From contig NZ_NERD01000002.1 of NCBI RefSeq assembly GCF_002799155.1, forward strand, positions 2,046,001 to 2,110,000: a stretch of 64,000 nucleotides of DNA. The letters are read 5' to 3'. The DNA comes from Stenotrophomonas maltophilia (GTDB lineage Bacteria; Pseudomonadota; Gammaproteobacteria; Xanthomonadales; Xanthomonadaceae). The notes under the pieces are model-generated. The model was not told the DNA's origin. It saw only the letters and a program-made list of their open reading frames with translations, and ran no database searches. Position numbers and translations under genes: made by a program. Each line of letters begins with the position of its first letter. The first letter of the stretch is position 1. Shown here piece after piece: positions 54,622 through 63,154 of this stretch.

Positions 54622-55008
54622 TCAGGCTGCCGCCACCTCATGCAACGCCAGCCAGCACCAGCGCCCCTGCTCCTGCCTCAGTACCGCCAGCGACTCCCGC
54701 CATGCGGGTGCGCCGCCATCGATCGCATGCCCTTCGCGATAGCGCAGTACCGCCAGAGGTGAAGGCGCTTCCACCGCCTGCACGGCTTCGATGGAAATCT
54801 GCAGCCCTGGACGCGTGCCATGGCTGCCCGCGAACAGCGCCTGCACGGCATTCCGGTCCAGCCTGCGACCGGCGATGCCGACCATGCTGAAGTCCGCGCA
54901 GAAATGCGCCATCAGGTCCTCCAGCGCGTCGGTGCCGACGTCGGCACGGAACCAGGCCTGCAGCTTGTCGTGCAGGTGGTGGACTTCATGTTCTGCGGTG
55001 GTATTCAT
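54622..55008 (-). CDS. SnoaL/DUF4440-like protein
   Basis: A 128-residue single-domain protein with an NTF2-like fold pattern (LMAHFCADFSMVGIAGRRLDRNAVQALFAGS; WRESLAVLRQEQGRWCWLALHE). Members often act as isomerases or binding proteins for small aromatic or polyketide-type compounds. It starts within the MFS stop (TGATG), so it is co-translated with the exporter and may act on its substrate. Confidence 0.72.
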   Translation of the reverse strand: MNTTAEHEVHHLHDKLQAWFRADVGTDALEDLMAHFCADFSMVGIAGRRLDRNAVQALFAGSHGTRPGLQISIEAVQAVEAPSPLAVLRYREGHAIDGGAPAWRESLAVLRQEQGRWCWLALHEVAAA

Positions 55009-56366
55009 CAGGCATTCTCGGGTTGCGGAAAGGAAAGCTGTTGCGGCCGGCGCAACAGCGCCAGAGGCAGCAGGGTCAGTACGGCGGCCAGCCCCAGCGC
55101 TACGCGGGTGGCGTGGGCCGGCAGCCATTGCATGACCAATGCCAGCAGCAGCGCGATGGCCGCGGTGCCCAGGCAGAAGCTGAGTTGGCGGTTGAGATTC
55201 CAGAGTGCGCTGGCATCGCCCAATGCGTCGCCCTCGACCCCATGGAAGGCCAGCGTCTGCGCGGTGCTGCTGCACAGGCTGCCGCCGGCGCCCATCAGTG
55301 CGAACAACAGCCCGGCCAACGCGAACGCCGGCTGCGGCAGCAGCGCCATCAGCAGCAGGCCGCTGGCCTGCAGGAGCATGCCGGCGCGCAGTACCGTGGC
55401 CGCACCGAAGCGGACCAGCAGGCGCTTGCTGGCTGTGATCGCAATGGCCGAGGCCAGCGCCCACGGCAGCATCAACGCGCCGATGCGTGCAGCGCTGTAA
55501 CCGGCCTGGTGCAGCTGCAGCGTGCTGACCAGCTGGCTGCCGATGAACACACCGGGTACGGCCAGATAGACCAGCATCGCCAGGCGCAGCCCGCGATGGG
55601 ATAGCAGCGACCAGCGCAGCAGGGGCTGCGCCTGCCGGCGTGCATGCCGCAGGTGGGCCGCCGCCAACAGCAGTGCAATCAACAGCAGTACGACACCGGC
55701 TGACCGATGGCCGGGTTCGCCCAGCCAGGTAAGCGCCAACAGCAGCGCGCCCAGCGCCAGCATCGCGGTGGACAGCGCATAGGACTGCAGGCGTGGCGCA
55801 CTACGCGCGCCGTCGGCCGGCGTCCACGCCAGTACCAGCCCAATCGCCACCACCGCCAGCGGCAGGCTGGCCCAGAGCACACCGCGCCAGGACAACCACT
55901 GCACCAGCAGCCCACCGAGCGCGGGCGCCAGTGCCGGCACCAGCAGCGCCACCAGCAGGATGCGGCGGGTCAGCGCGCCACGCTGGTCGGGCGTGCAGTG
56001 CCGGTACGCTGCCGCCTGTGCCACCGGAATCAGCAGGCCACCGGCCAGGCCCTGCAGCAGCCGCCAACCCAGCAGCCAGCCGATGCCCGGTGCAGCGCCC
56101 GCCAGTGCAGCGGCGCTCGCGAACAGCAGCAGCGCCACCAGCAGCAGACGGCGCTCACCACAGCGCGCGGCCAGCCAGGGCGCCAGCGGAATCACCACGC
56201 TCAGGCCCAGCATGTAGGCCGTGCCCACCCAGGCCAGGGTGCCGACGTCGGCGCGCAGTTCCGCCGCCAAGGCCGGATAGGCCACCGTGGCGATGAACAT
56301 GTTGACCAGATCCAGGGCGAACACCAGCAGGAAGATCGCCTCGTGGCGCAGGCGGGGGGACGGCAT
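55008..56366 (-). CDS. MFS multidrug-type transporter (DHA2-like)
   Basis: A 452-residue membrane protein with about 14 hydrophobic segments and DHA2-like features (DLVNMFIATVAYPALAAELRAD; GWRLLQGLAGGLLIPVAQA near helix 4-5). It likely exports drugs or metabolites. A LysR gene is divergent 105 bp away, with a TGTCAAA palindrome between them. The following SnoaL-like gene is coupled. Confidence 0.85.
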   Translation of the reverse strand: MPSPRLRHEAIFLLVFALDLVNMFIATVAYPALAAELRADVGTLAWVGTAYMLGLSVVIPLAPWLAARCGERRLLLVALLLFASAAALAGAAPGIGWLLGWRLLQGLAGGLLIPVAQAAAYRHCTPDQRGALTRRILLVALLVPALAPALGGLLVQWLSWRGVLWASLPLAVVAIGLVLAWTPADGARSAPRLQSYALSTAMLALGALLLALTWLGEPGHRSAGVVLLLIALLLAAAHLRHARRQAQPLLRWSLLSHRGLRLAMLVYLAVPGVFIGSQLVSTLQLHQAGYSAARIGALMLPWALASAIAITASKRLLVRFGAATVLRAGMLLQASGLLLMALLPQPAFALAGLLFALMGAGGSLCSSTAQTLAFHGVEGDALGDASALWNLNRQLSFCLGTAAIALLLALVMQWLPAHATRVALGLAAVLTLLPLALLRRPQQLSFPQPENA

Positions 56367-56442
56367 CGGCGGCGCTCCAGCGGGGAAGCGGCCAGCATGC
56401 CGTGCGGGCTTTGTTGGAAAAACACGACGACAGCTGCAACAC

Positions 56443-56461
56443 TGTCAAATCTTTTTTGACA
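56443..56461. promoter_or_regulatory. Candidate LysR operator
   Basis: TGTCAAA-TCTTT-TTTGACA is a perfect 7-bp-arm palindrome in the divergent MFS/LysR promoter region, 11 bp before the LysR start. Position and symmetry fit a LysR autoregulatory site. Confidence 0.6.
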
Positions 56462-56471
56462 ATGGACCACC

Positions 56472-57368
56472 ATGGTCAGCCTCGATCGCTTCGATATCTT
56501 CCGTGCCGTGGTCGAGGCCGGCAGCCTGACCGCCGCGGCCGATCGCCTCGGCCTGAGCCGTGCGGTGGTCAGCTTCAACCTGAAGCGGCTGGAGCAGGAG
56601 CTGGGTGTGACCCTGCTGCTGCGCAGTACCCGCCACCTGGCCCTGACCGACGCTGGCGAGCAGTTCCTGCAGCACTGCGTGCAGGCGCTGGATGCCGCAC
56701 AGGCGGCGATCGATGCCGCACGCCGCGACCAGCACCAACTGCAGGGTGTGTTGCGCCTCACCACCACCCCGGAGTACGCGCAGCTGCGCCTGATTCCCGC
56801 ACTGGAAGCCTTCCGTGCGCGGCATCCGGCCCTGCAGCTGCACCTGTCGACCTCACCGGCGCCGGCCGACCTGATTCCCGAACGTTTCGACCTGGCGATC
56901 CGCCTCGGCCGTCTGCCCGATTCGGGCCTGCATGCCAGTGAACTGGAACGGCATCCACTGTGCGCGGTGGCGGCTCCGTCCCTGCTGGCACGCCTGCCCT
57001 CTGCCGATGCTGCCGATGATCCCGTGCAGCTGGGCACCCTGCCCCGCCTGGGCTACCCGCGCCTTGCCGATGTGCCGGTGATTGCACCTGACGGCAGCGA
57101 CGCGCTGTTTGCCACCAACCCGGGCAATGCAGTGGTGCGCGTGGATGGCGCCAGCAGCCTGCGCGCCTTTGCCGTGGCCGGCGCCGGGGTCACCGTGCTG
57201 CCACGCTGGCTGATCGAGGACGACCTGGCCCAGGATCGCCTGCGCCCGGTGCTGCGCCAGCACCGCTTCCCACAACAGAGCGTGTACGCGGTCTACCCGC
57301 ACAGCACGCAGCCTTCACCGAAGGTGCGGCAGCTGATCGATTTCCTGCGCGGGTGGTTCGTCACCTGA
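56472..57368 (+). CDS. LysR family transcriptional regulator
   Basis: A 298-residue regulator with winged helix FDIFRAVVEAGSLTAAADRLGLSRAVVSFNLKRLE and effector domain (about 90-295; GVLRLTTTPEYAQLRLIPALEAF). It is likely to control the divergent MFS/SnoaL operon. Its stop lies next to a perfect palindrome. Confidence 0.9.
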   Translation: MVSLDRFDIFRAVVEAGSLTAAADRLGLSRAVVSFNLKRLEQELGVTLLLRSTRHLALTDAGEQFLQHCVQALDAAQAAIDAARRDQHQLQGVLRLTTTPEYAQLRLIPALEAFRARHPALQLHLSTSPAPADLIPERFDLAIRLGRLPDSGLHASELERHPLCAVAAPSLLARLPSADAADDPVQLGTLPRLGYPRLADVPVIAPDGSDALFATNPGNAVVRVDGASSLRAFAVAGAGVTVLPRWLIEDDLAQDRLRPVLRQHRFPQQSVYAVYPHSTQPSPKVRQLIDFLRGWFVT

Positions 57369-57431
57369 AAAGGGGACGGAGGGGATTAAGTCGTTTATGC
57401 ATAAACGACTTAATCCCCTCCGTCCCCTTTT
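57368..57431. repeat. 64-bp perfect palindrome, copy 2 (bidirectional terminator)
   Basis: Arms of 32 bp pair without mismatch around the centre ATGCAT, with A4/T4 ends and further T's on the right. It shares its sequence with 17257-17324. Again it separates two convergent genes (stops at 57368 and 57468). Confidence 0.9.
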
Positions 57432-57467
57432 TTTGCACGGCCCCTTGCGGGGCCATGCCTTCAGGCA

Positions 57468-60263
57468 TCAGCGCAGCACCTGCTCCACCAGCTGCACGTC
57501 CACTGTCTGCAGTGGTTCGGCGGCGTTGCGCGACAGCTGCACCTGGTAGGTGCCACCGTCGATCTTCCACTGGCGGGCCTGCGCATCGTAGTGGGCCAGG
57601 GTCTTCGGCTCGGCTTCGATGCGGATGCGGCGCTGTTCGCCCGGCTGCAGGGTCACCTTGTCGTAGCCGATCAGGCGGATCGGCGTGGTGCTGCCGGCCG
57701 GCAGTTTCAGGTACAGCTGGGCGACGTCGGCACCGGCGCGCTTGCCGGTGTTGCGGATGTCGACGCTGGCGACCAGGCGCGAGCCTTCCACGCTCACCTT
57801 CAGGTTTTCATAGGCGAACGAGGTGTAGGACAGGCCATGGCCGAAGGCGAAGGTCGGGGCCAGGCCCTTGGCCGCCATCCACTTGTAGCCGACGTTGGCG
57901 CCTTCGATATCGAAATCGAATACATCACCGAACGGCTTGGCCGGCTTGAAGCCGAGGCCATCGATGTGCGGGCGCGGCAGCTGCGATTCGTCCACCACCC
58001 AGGTCACCGGCAGGCGGCCGGACGGATTGGCCTGGCCGGTCAGCAGCGCGGCAATGCCTTCGCCACCGCGGATGCCCGGGTACCAGGCCTGCAGCATCGC
58101 CGGCACCTGCGCCAGCCACGGCGTGCGCACCGGGCCGTTGGTTTCCAGCACCAGCACGGTCTTCGGGTTGGCCTTGGCCACGGCCGAGATCAGGGCGTCC
58201 TGGTTGTCCGGCAACTGCATGTCCGGCAGGTCCACCGATTCGGCCGCCCACTGGGTGGCGAACACGATGGCCACATCCGCCTGTGCGGCAGCCTTGGCCG
58301 CAGCGGCGGCGTTGGTACCGTCCACATACTCGATGGTTGCATCCGGACGCGCCGCACGCAGCGATTCCAGCGGCGAGGACGGGTGGAAGATCACCGGGCC
58401 CGGCCAGGTGGTCGGCAGCACGCCTGGCACCGCGTTGGTGCCCTTGGCGGTCACGCCCACCATCGACGAACCACCGCCACCGATCACGCCCTTGTCGGCG
58501 TGGCCGCCGATGATGACGATGCGCTTCACGCTGTCGGCCAGCGGCAGCAGGTTGCCTTCATTGCGCAGCAGCACGCTGCCTTCTTCCACCGTGCGCTGGG
58601 CAACGGCGAAACCGGCCTCGGCGTCGACCTTCTGGTGCTGCGGCGGGTTGTCGAAATTGCCGTGCAGGAACATCGTGCGCAGGATGCGCGCCACCATGTC
58701 GTTCAGGCGCGCCTGCGGCACCACGCCGCCATGCACGGCCAGGCGCAGCGGTTCGTCGAAGAACACCGCCGCGTCGAACACTTCGCCGGCCGACTGCTGG
58801 TCCAGGCCGGCCAGCGCCGCCTTCGAGCCACTGTGCACGCCGCCCCAGTCGGACATCACGAAGCCGGGGAACTTCCATTCCTGCTTCAGCACCTGGTTCA
58901 TCAGGTAGCCGTTCTCGCAGCCATAGGTGCCGTTGATCTTGTTGTACGAGCACATCGCCACGCCCGGTCGGCCGGCGTCAAGCGCGATCTCGAAGGCCAG
59001 CAGGTCCGACTCGTGCATGGCCTGTTCGCCGATGCGTACGTCGTGGAAGTTGCGGCGGGTCTCCATGTCGTTCAGCGCGAAGTGCTTCATCGAGGAGATC
59101 ACGTGCTGGCTCTGCACGCCCTGGATCACTGCGCCAACCATCGAACCGGCCAGCAGCGGGTCTTCACCGGCGTACTCGAAATTGCGGCCGTTGCGCGGGT
59201 CTCGCTGCAGGTTGACGCTGCCCGACAGCAGGATGTTGAAGCGCTGCTGCCACGCCTCGCGGCCCATGGTTGCGCCACCGGCAAAGGCGACCGCACGGTT
59301 CCAGGTGGAAGCGGTGGACGGACCCGACGGCATTGCCGTGGCGAAATCGCCCGGGCGGATGCCGCCCGGATTGGTCACGCCGACGCCGGCATCGGCCGAC
59401 TGCTGCGACGGAATGCCCAGCCGCGCCACGCCCGGCACGAAACCGGCCGAACCGACCGCACCTTCCGGCAGCGGGCCACCATCCTTGCCCAGCCCGAAGT
59501 AGCTGTGCAGCATCTGGAACTTTTCATCCTCGGTCATCGCCTTCAGCAGCAGCGCAGCGCGCGCATCGGCGTTGAGGGTGGTGTCCATCCACGGCCTGTC
59601 ACCGTGCTTGTCGGCGGCGTAGGCCAAGGTCAGCAGCGTGGCACGCAGGGTGCTGCCTTCCACCTTGAACGGTGCGCTGCTGGCGGCCTGGAAACCATCG
59701 CTGAAGTAACTGGCATCGGCCTCCAGCGCGACATGCGCCGGATCGAAGCCTGCGGCCTTGGCCGATTCACCGGCCACCGCGCCAAGCAGCACCGCCGGTG
59801 CGCCCAGCCGCGAACGGGTAACCAGCGCCGGCAGCTGCGCGGCGCCTGCGCCGGCATCGGTATAGACCGCCACGGTGTGGCGACCGTCGTCCAGGCGCAG
59901 GTAGTTCAGGCCGGGCTGGTCCGGACCGGATTCGGCAGCGATCGGCAACCGGGTCAGCACGGCCTGGCCGCGCTGGGTCTGGCCATCGTCCTTGCCGGCG
60001 GCAATGAAGCGGTACTCGTAGCCCAGGCCATCGGCCAGCACCTGCAGCGGATCGACCTGGCCGATGCCACGCTGTACCTGGCGCACGCTGACCGCGTCCA
60101 CCTGCAGCGTCTTCAGTTGGGCCGCGAGGGCCGGCATCGCCGCGGCGGTCGGCGCCTGTTCCAGGGTCAGCACGGTGAACGCCGCAGGATCAGCCCAGGC
60201 CGGGGTGGCAAGTGCGGCAGACAGGGCCAGGGACAGTGCAAGCGGTTTTGTAAACGTTTTCAT
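57468..60263 (-). CDS. GH3 beta-glucosidase with N-terminal EEP-like domain
   Basis: A 931-residue exported glycosidase. The GH3 core runs from about 215 to 915: KHFALND at 393-399, nucleophile Asp472 in GFVMSDWGG, a second domain (about 555-800) and a fibronectin-like C-terminus (about 830-910). Residues 25-205 are not GH3 and resemble a degraded endonuclease/exonuclease/phosphatase fold (DAVSVRQVQRG; GQAVLTRLPI). Its substrate is probably beta-glucosides. A LacI-type operator overlaps the start codon. Confidence 0.88.
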   Translation of the reverse strand: MKTFTKPLALSLALSAALATPAWADPAAFTVLTLEQAPTAAAMPALAAQLKTLQVDAVSVRQVQRGIGQVDPLQVLADGLGYEYRFIAAGKDDGQTQRGQAVLTRLPIAAESGPDQPGLNYLRLDDGRHTVAVYTDAGAGAAQLPALVTRSRLGAPAVLLGAVAGESAKAAGFDPAHVALEADASYFSDGFQAASSAPFKVEGSTLRATLLTLAYAADKHGDRPWMDTTLNADARAALLLKAMTEDEKFQMLHSYFGLGKDGGPLPEGAVGSAGFVPGVARLGIPSQQSADAGVGVTNPGGIRPGDFATAMPSGPSTASTWNRAVAFAGGATMGREAWQQRFNILLSGSVNLQRDPRNGRNFEYAGEDPLLAGSMVGAVIQGVQSQHVISSMKHFALNDMETRRNFHDVRIGEQAMHESDLLAFEIALDAGRPGVAMCSYNKINGTYGCENGYLMNQVLKQEWKFPGFVMSDWGGVHSGSKAALAGLDQQSAGEVFDAAVFFDEPLRLAVHGGVVPQARLNDMVARILRTMFLHGNFDNPPQHQKVDAEAGFAVAQRTVEEGSVLLRNEGNLLPLADSVKRIVIIGGHADKGVIGGGGSSMVGVTAKGTNAVPGVLPTTWPGPVIFHPSSPLESLRAARPDATIEYVDGTNAAAAAKAAAQADVAIVFATQWAAESVDLPDMQLPDNQDALISAVAKANPKTVLVLETNGPVRTPWLAQVPAMLQAWYPGIRGGEGIAALLTGQANPSGRLPVTWVVDESQLPRPHIDGLGFKPAKPFGDVFDFDIEGANVGYKWMAAKGLAPTFAFGHGLSYTSFAYENLKVSVEGSRLVASVDIRNTGKRAGADVAQLYLKLPAGSTTPIRLIGYDKVTLQPGEQRRIRIEAEPKTLAHYDAQARQWKIDGGTYQVQLSRNAAEPLQTVDVQLVEQVLR
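60249..60262. promoter_or_regulatory. LacI-family-type operator overlapping GH3 start
   Basis: TGTAAACGTTTTCA has the AAACGTTT centre of LacI-family operators (12 of 14 positions symmetric) and covers the first codons of the glycosidase gene. Repressor binding here would block initiation. No LacI gene is visible in the window. Confidence 0.45.
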
Positions 60264-60601
60264 CGGCAGGCGTAATTCCGTTGCCAAGGCAATCGGTCCA
60301 GGGAAAGTGCCGCCGAAGGGTGCAGCGTTCATGCCGCGCAGGGGTTGCCAGGCAACGTCCCGCAGGCCGAAGGACGGGCCGGTCTGCGCGCGGGACCCTC
60401 CTCCCGGCGTGACAACCTGCCTGCCCGGGCCGCGCAGGGCGACCCAATCATGTGAAGATTGTGCGAGGGCATTCACACCTGTCAACAGGACCTAAGTCAC
60501 AGGGGCAACCTAGTCGCCGGTTATCAGGCCATCACCGGCAGTCATCAGCAGGCCGCACGGGGCTGCCGATAATGGGGCATCACCGGCCCTGCCCTCCGCC
60601 C
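60264..60601. other. Gene-free region between GH3 and VOC genes
   Basis: This 338-bp stretch is a divergent promoter region. Short inverted repeats are seen (GGGTTGCC/GGCAAC near 60343-60357), but no gene, large palindrome or RNA was recognised. Confidence 0.5.
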
Positions 60602-61036
60602 ATGAACATGCACCGCGACTTCGACCATCTCTGGCGCGACCGCTGTGATACCTCCAGTCAACGCAGCCCACGCGTGCTGATCCGGGTATTCGTTGCTCCT
60701 GGCGAACTGGAGCGCAGCGTGGCCTTCTACGAGCAGCTGCAGGGCGTGGTGGCCGATGCGGGTTTTCCGTTTCCCGATGCCGGCCTGCGCCTGGCGATGG
60801 TCGGTGCATTCCTGCTGATCGAAGGTTGCGATGAAGCGCTGGCGCCGTTCACCTCGACCACGGGGACGCTGCTGGTCGATGACGTTCGGCCCTATCACGA
60901 CAAGCTGGTCGCTGCGGGCGCCGAGATCATCTTCCCGCTGCAGGTGGTACCGACCGGGGCGGCGTTCAATGCGGTGCATCCCGATGGCACCGTGGTCGAG
61001 TACGTGCATCACCGGCCCGACCCGCACGGGCGGTGA
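60602..61036 (+). CDS. VOC family (glyoxalase/bleomycin-resistance-like) protein
   Basis: A 144-residue protein with the VOC half-barrel pattern VLIRVFVAPGELERSVAFYEQLQG and NAVHPDGTVVEYVHH, whose Glu and His could bind metal. Only one VOC unit pair is visible, so it likely dimerises. The substrate is unknown. It is the only gene between the GH3 promoter region and repeat cluster B. Confidence 0.8.
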   Translation: MNMHRDFDHLWRDRCDTSSQRSPRVLIRVFVAPGELERSVAFYEQLQGVVADAGFPFPDAGLRLAMVGAFLLIEGCDEALAPFTSTTGTLLVDDVRPYHDKLVAAGAEIIFPLQVVPTGAAFNAVHPDGTVVEYVHHRPDPHGR

Positions 61037-61122
61037 GGGTACGCACGGCCGGGCTGCGCCCGGCACCCGCAGAGGCGACAGCCAATGCAACAGCAACAGC
61101 AAAAACTGGGTTTCTGCAGGCA

Positions 61123-61224
61123 GGCGGGGTGGATCCGGTTGCGGGGGACGGCGCAAGTACGTCCATGTAGCCTCGATCGCGCCATCCATGGCGCTCACGC
61201 CCCCGCAACCGGACCCACCCCGCC
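61123..61224. repeat. Long hairpin element, variant 2, copy 2 (reversed)
   Basis: Arms 61123-61147 and 61200-61224 pair with one mismatch. The core is nearly identical to the reverse complement of the core at 28228-28279, so the whole element, not just its arms, has been copied and inverted. Confidence 0.85.
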
Positions 61225-61313
61225 TTCGACAATTCCCCGCACGGCCTGCTGTAGCGCCGAACCCATGCTCGGCTCATATGTCTCGGATCTCGAAATATTC
61301 GATTTCATCGCTT

Positions 61314-61354
61314 GGGGTCAGATCCGTTTTCCCAAGGAAAACGGATCTGACCCC
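61314..61354. repeat. GGGGTCAGATCC palindrome, copy 2
   Basis: Identical 19-bp arms to 28126-28166 but with loop CAA instead of TTC. Flanking sequence on the left (CTCGAAAT) is also shared with copy 1. Confidence 0.85.
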
Positions 61355-61398
61355 AGATTCATTTCGATCCACGCATAGCGTGGATCTACAATTCCTCC

Positions 61399-62079
61399 AT
61401 GTCCTCTCCCGCCCTGCCCCGGAATGGCACGCTGCTGCTGGATGCTCACGTGGCCGTGCTGCAGGGCCACGCCCGTGGCAGCGATACGCACGCGCACTAC
61501 GCCCATCAACTGTTGCTGAGCGACGGCGCGCCCTGGCAGGTCGAGATCGATGGCGTGCAGCAGCAGGGCCAGCGGCTGTGGCTGCCGTCGTTCCAGCCGC
61601 ATGCAATCCTGTCGGCGCCGCAAGCAGGCTGCATGGTGTTCCTTGAACCGGCCCATGCCGATCCTCCCCAGATCCAGCAGCACCTGCATGCACTGCCGGG
61701 CAACGCAGTGGAACTGCATGACTGGCTGCCACGACTGAGCCGCGCACAGCCGCTGGATCGCCGCGTGCAGGCAGCACTGGCCCGTATCACACAGCACCTG
61801 CCTGGCCCGGTACCCGCCGCCGATATCGCCGAGGCGGCGCATCTGTCGGCCAGTCAGTTGCACCGGCGCTTCCAGTCCGATCTGGCGGTGACCCTGCGTG
61901 GCTGGGTGCTGTGGCAGCGGCTGCGCAGCGCGCTCACGCATCATCTGCGCGGGCACACCCTGACCGTCAGTGCGCATGCCGCCGGATTCGCTGACCTGGC
62001 CCATCTGTCACGCAGCCTGCGCCGCATGTTCGGCATCGGTGCCGCACAGCTGCAGGGCCTGCAGTTGCATGCGGCCTGA
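61399..62079 (+). CDS. AraC family regulator with short cupin-like N-terminus
   Basis: A 226-residue regulator with an N-terminal cupin-like sensor (about 10-100; HAHYAHQLLLSDGAPW) and a compact AraC helix-turn-helix (IAEAAHLSASQLHRRFQ; FADLAHLSRSLRRMFG). Its start is immediately downstream of cluster B, so its transcript may carry part of a SMAG structure. It is convergent with the desaturase gene. Confidence 0.82.
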   Translation: MSSPALPRNGTLLLDAHVAVLQGHARGSDTHAHYAHQLLLSDGAPWQVEIDGVQQQGQRLWLPSFQPHAILSAPQAGCMVFLEPAHADPPQIQQHLHALPGNAVELHDWLPRLSRAQPLDRRVQAALARITQHLPGPVPAADIAEAAHLSASQLHRRFQSDLAVTLRGWVLWQRLRSALTHHLRGHTLTVSAHAAGFADLAHLSRSLRRMFGIGAAQLQGLQLHAA

Positions 62080-62088
62080 CACCGCCGA

Positions 62089-62979
62089 TCATCCGCGCCT
62101 GCGTAACCCGTCCGGCAACGCCGGCACCTCGCCATGCGGCAGTTCGCGGAACGGCGCCAGCAGCTGCCCGGGATAATCGCGCGGATAGTCCGGTTGGCTG
62201 CCGATGCCGAGGTCGCGTTGCTGCAGCCGATAGCCGGGCGCATCGAAGGCGGTCCCCAGCAGGTGGTCCCAGACAGTCAGGAACAGGCCGAAGTTGACGT
62301 CGCCGGCGGTTCCGTAGCGCATGTGGTGGAAGCGGTGCAGCGGCGCCCAGGCCATCACTCGGCCCAGCATACCCGGGCGCATGTCCACGTTGGAATGCTG
62401 CAGCAGCAGCTGGATGGCAATGGCGAACGCCAGCACCGCGGCCACCGGCATCGGCAGGCCCAACACCAGCAGCGGCAGCACGCCACCGACGGCTTCGGCC
62501 GCCTGGTGCAACGGGTGTTTCATCAGGCCGTTGAAGCCGTACATGCGGGTGACGCTGTGATGCACCGCGTGCAACCGCCACAGCCAGCCGATGCGATGGC
62601 TGGCGTAGTGCACCAGGGTGATGCCAAGGTCGGCGCAGACGATGGCCAGCAGTACCTGCAGCGTGAACGGCCACTGCAGGGGCCACAGCTGCCACGGAAT
62701 GAGCGCTGCCAGCAGCGGCACCGCGGCGATCGACAGCAGGTTCAGGCTTTCGTTGACCAGCCCATGCAGGGTGTCACGCAGGCTGTCGCCCTGGTCGTGG
62801 TTGAACGCGGGGTCATACGGCCAGGCATGTTCGGCAGCGAACGAAACCGCGATGGCGACCGCCAGCAAGACCAGCAGCCATAGCGGATCGCCGCGGAGGT
62901 GGCCGACCCACACGACGGCGGCGGCAACGAAACCGAGCAGGAACAACGGGGCATACAGGCGGAGCATCCAGTGTTTCAT
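62089..62979 (-). CDS. Sterol desaturase/fatty acid hydroxylase family protein
   Basis: A 296-residue membrane diiron enzyme with the His-box set HYASH (124-128), HAVHH (137-141) and HRFHH (215-219), plus four to five membrane helices. Family members hydroxylate or desaturate lipids; carotenoid, sterol-like or fatty-acyl substrates are all possible. The start at 62979 fits the first helix. Confidence 0.9.
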   Translation of the reverse strand: MKHWMLRLYAPLFLLGFVAAAVVWVGHLRGDPLWLLVLLAVAIAVSFAAEHAWPYDPAFNHDQGDSLRDTLHGLVNESLNLLSIAAVPLLAALIPWQLWPLQWPFTLQVLLAIVCADLGITLVHYASHRIGWLWRLHAVHHSVTRMYGFNGLMKHPLHQAAEAVGGVLPLLVLGLPMPVAAVLAFAIAIQLLLQHSNVDMRPGMLGRVMAWAPLHRFHHMRYGTAGDVNFGLFLTVWDHLLGTAFDAPGYRLQQRDLGIGSQPDYPRDYPGQLLAPFRELPHGEVPALPDGLRRRG

Positions 62980-63101
62980 GGGCAACCCGGAACGTGAGGG
63001 GCCTGCATGCTGGCGCGGCGCGACGGTTGCGGGCTTGAACAAACGGCGCAACCCGGCGCGCTCCTGCTGGAGACCCATCGTGGTTGGCACCGCGTTTCCA
63101 C

Positions 63102-63124
63102 ATCCATGCATGGCGTGGATCTAC
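63102..63124 (-). repeat. SMAG-type palindrome upstream of LysR gene
   Basis: ATCCATGCATGGCGTGGATC followed by TAC is a GTAG element read on the minus strand, ending 30 bp before the LysR start. Like the copy at 61366-61389, it lies in a 5' rather than a 3' region. Confidence 0.7.
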
Positions 63125-63154
63125 AATGGCGCCCTCATCGCGCCCGGGACCGGC

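Larger units (their letters stand above)
61083..61389. repeat. Composite palindrome cluster B
   Basis: The elements of cluster A recur here: a CAACAG run (61088-61101), a long hairpin of variant 2 in reverse orientation (61123-61224), a GTAG element (61251-61276), the GGGGTCAGATCC palindrome (61314-61354), and a SMAG unit ending in CTAC (61366-61389). There is no gene. The cluster ends 9 bp before an AraC start. Confidence 0.8.

Noticed and set aside
57591-60275. Plus-strand open frame of nearly 900 codons
   Set aside because: Antisense shadow of the GH3 gene; product is Arg/Gly/His-rich without motifs.
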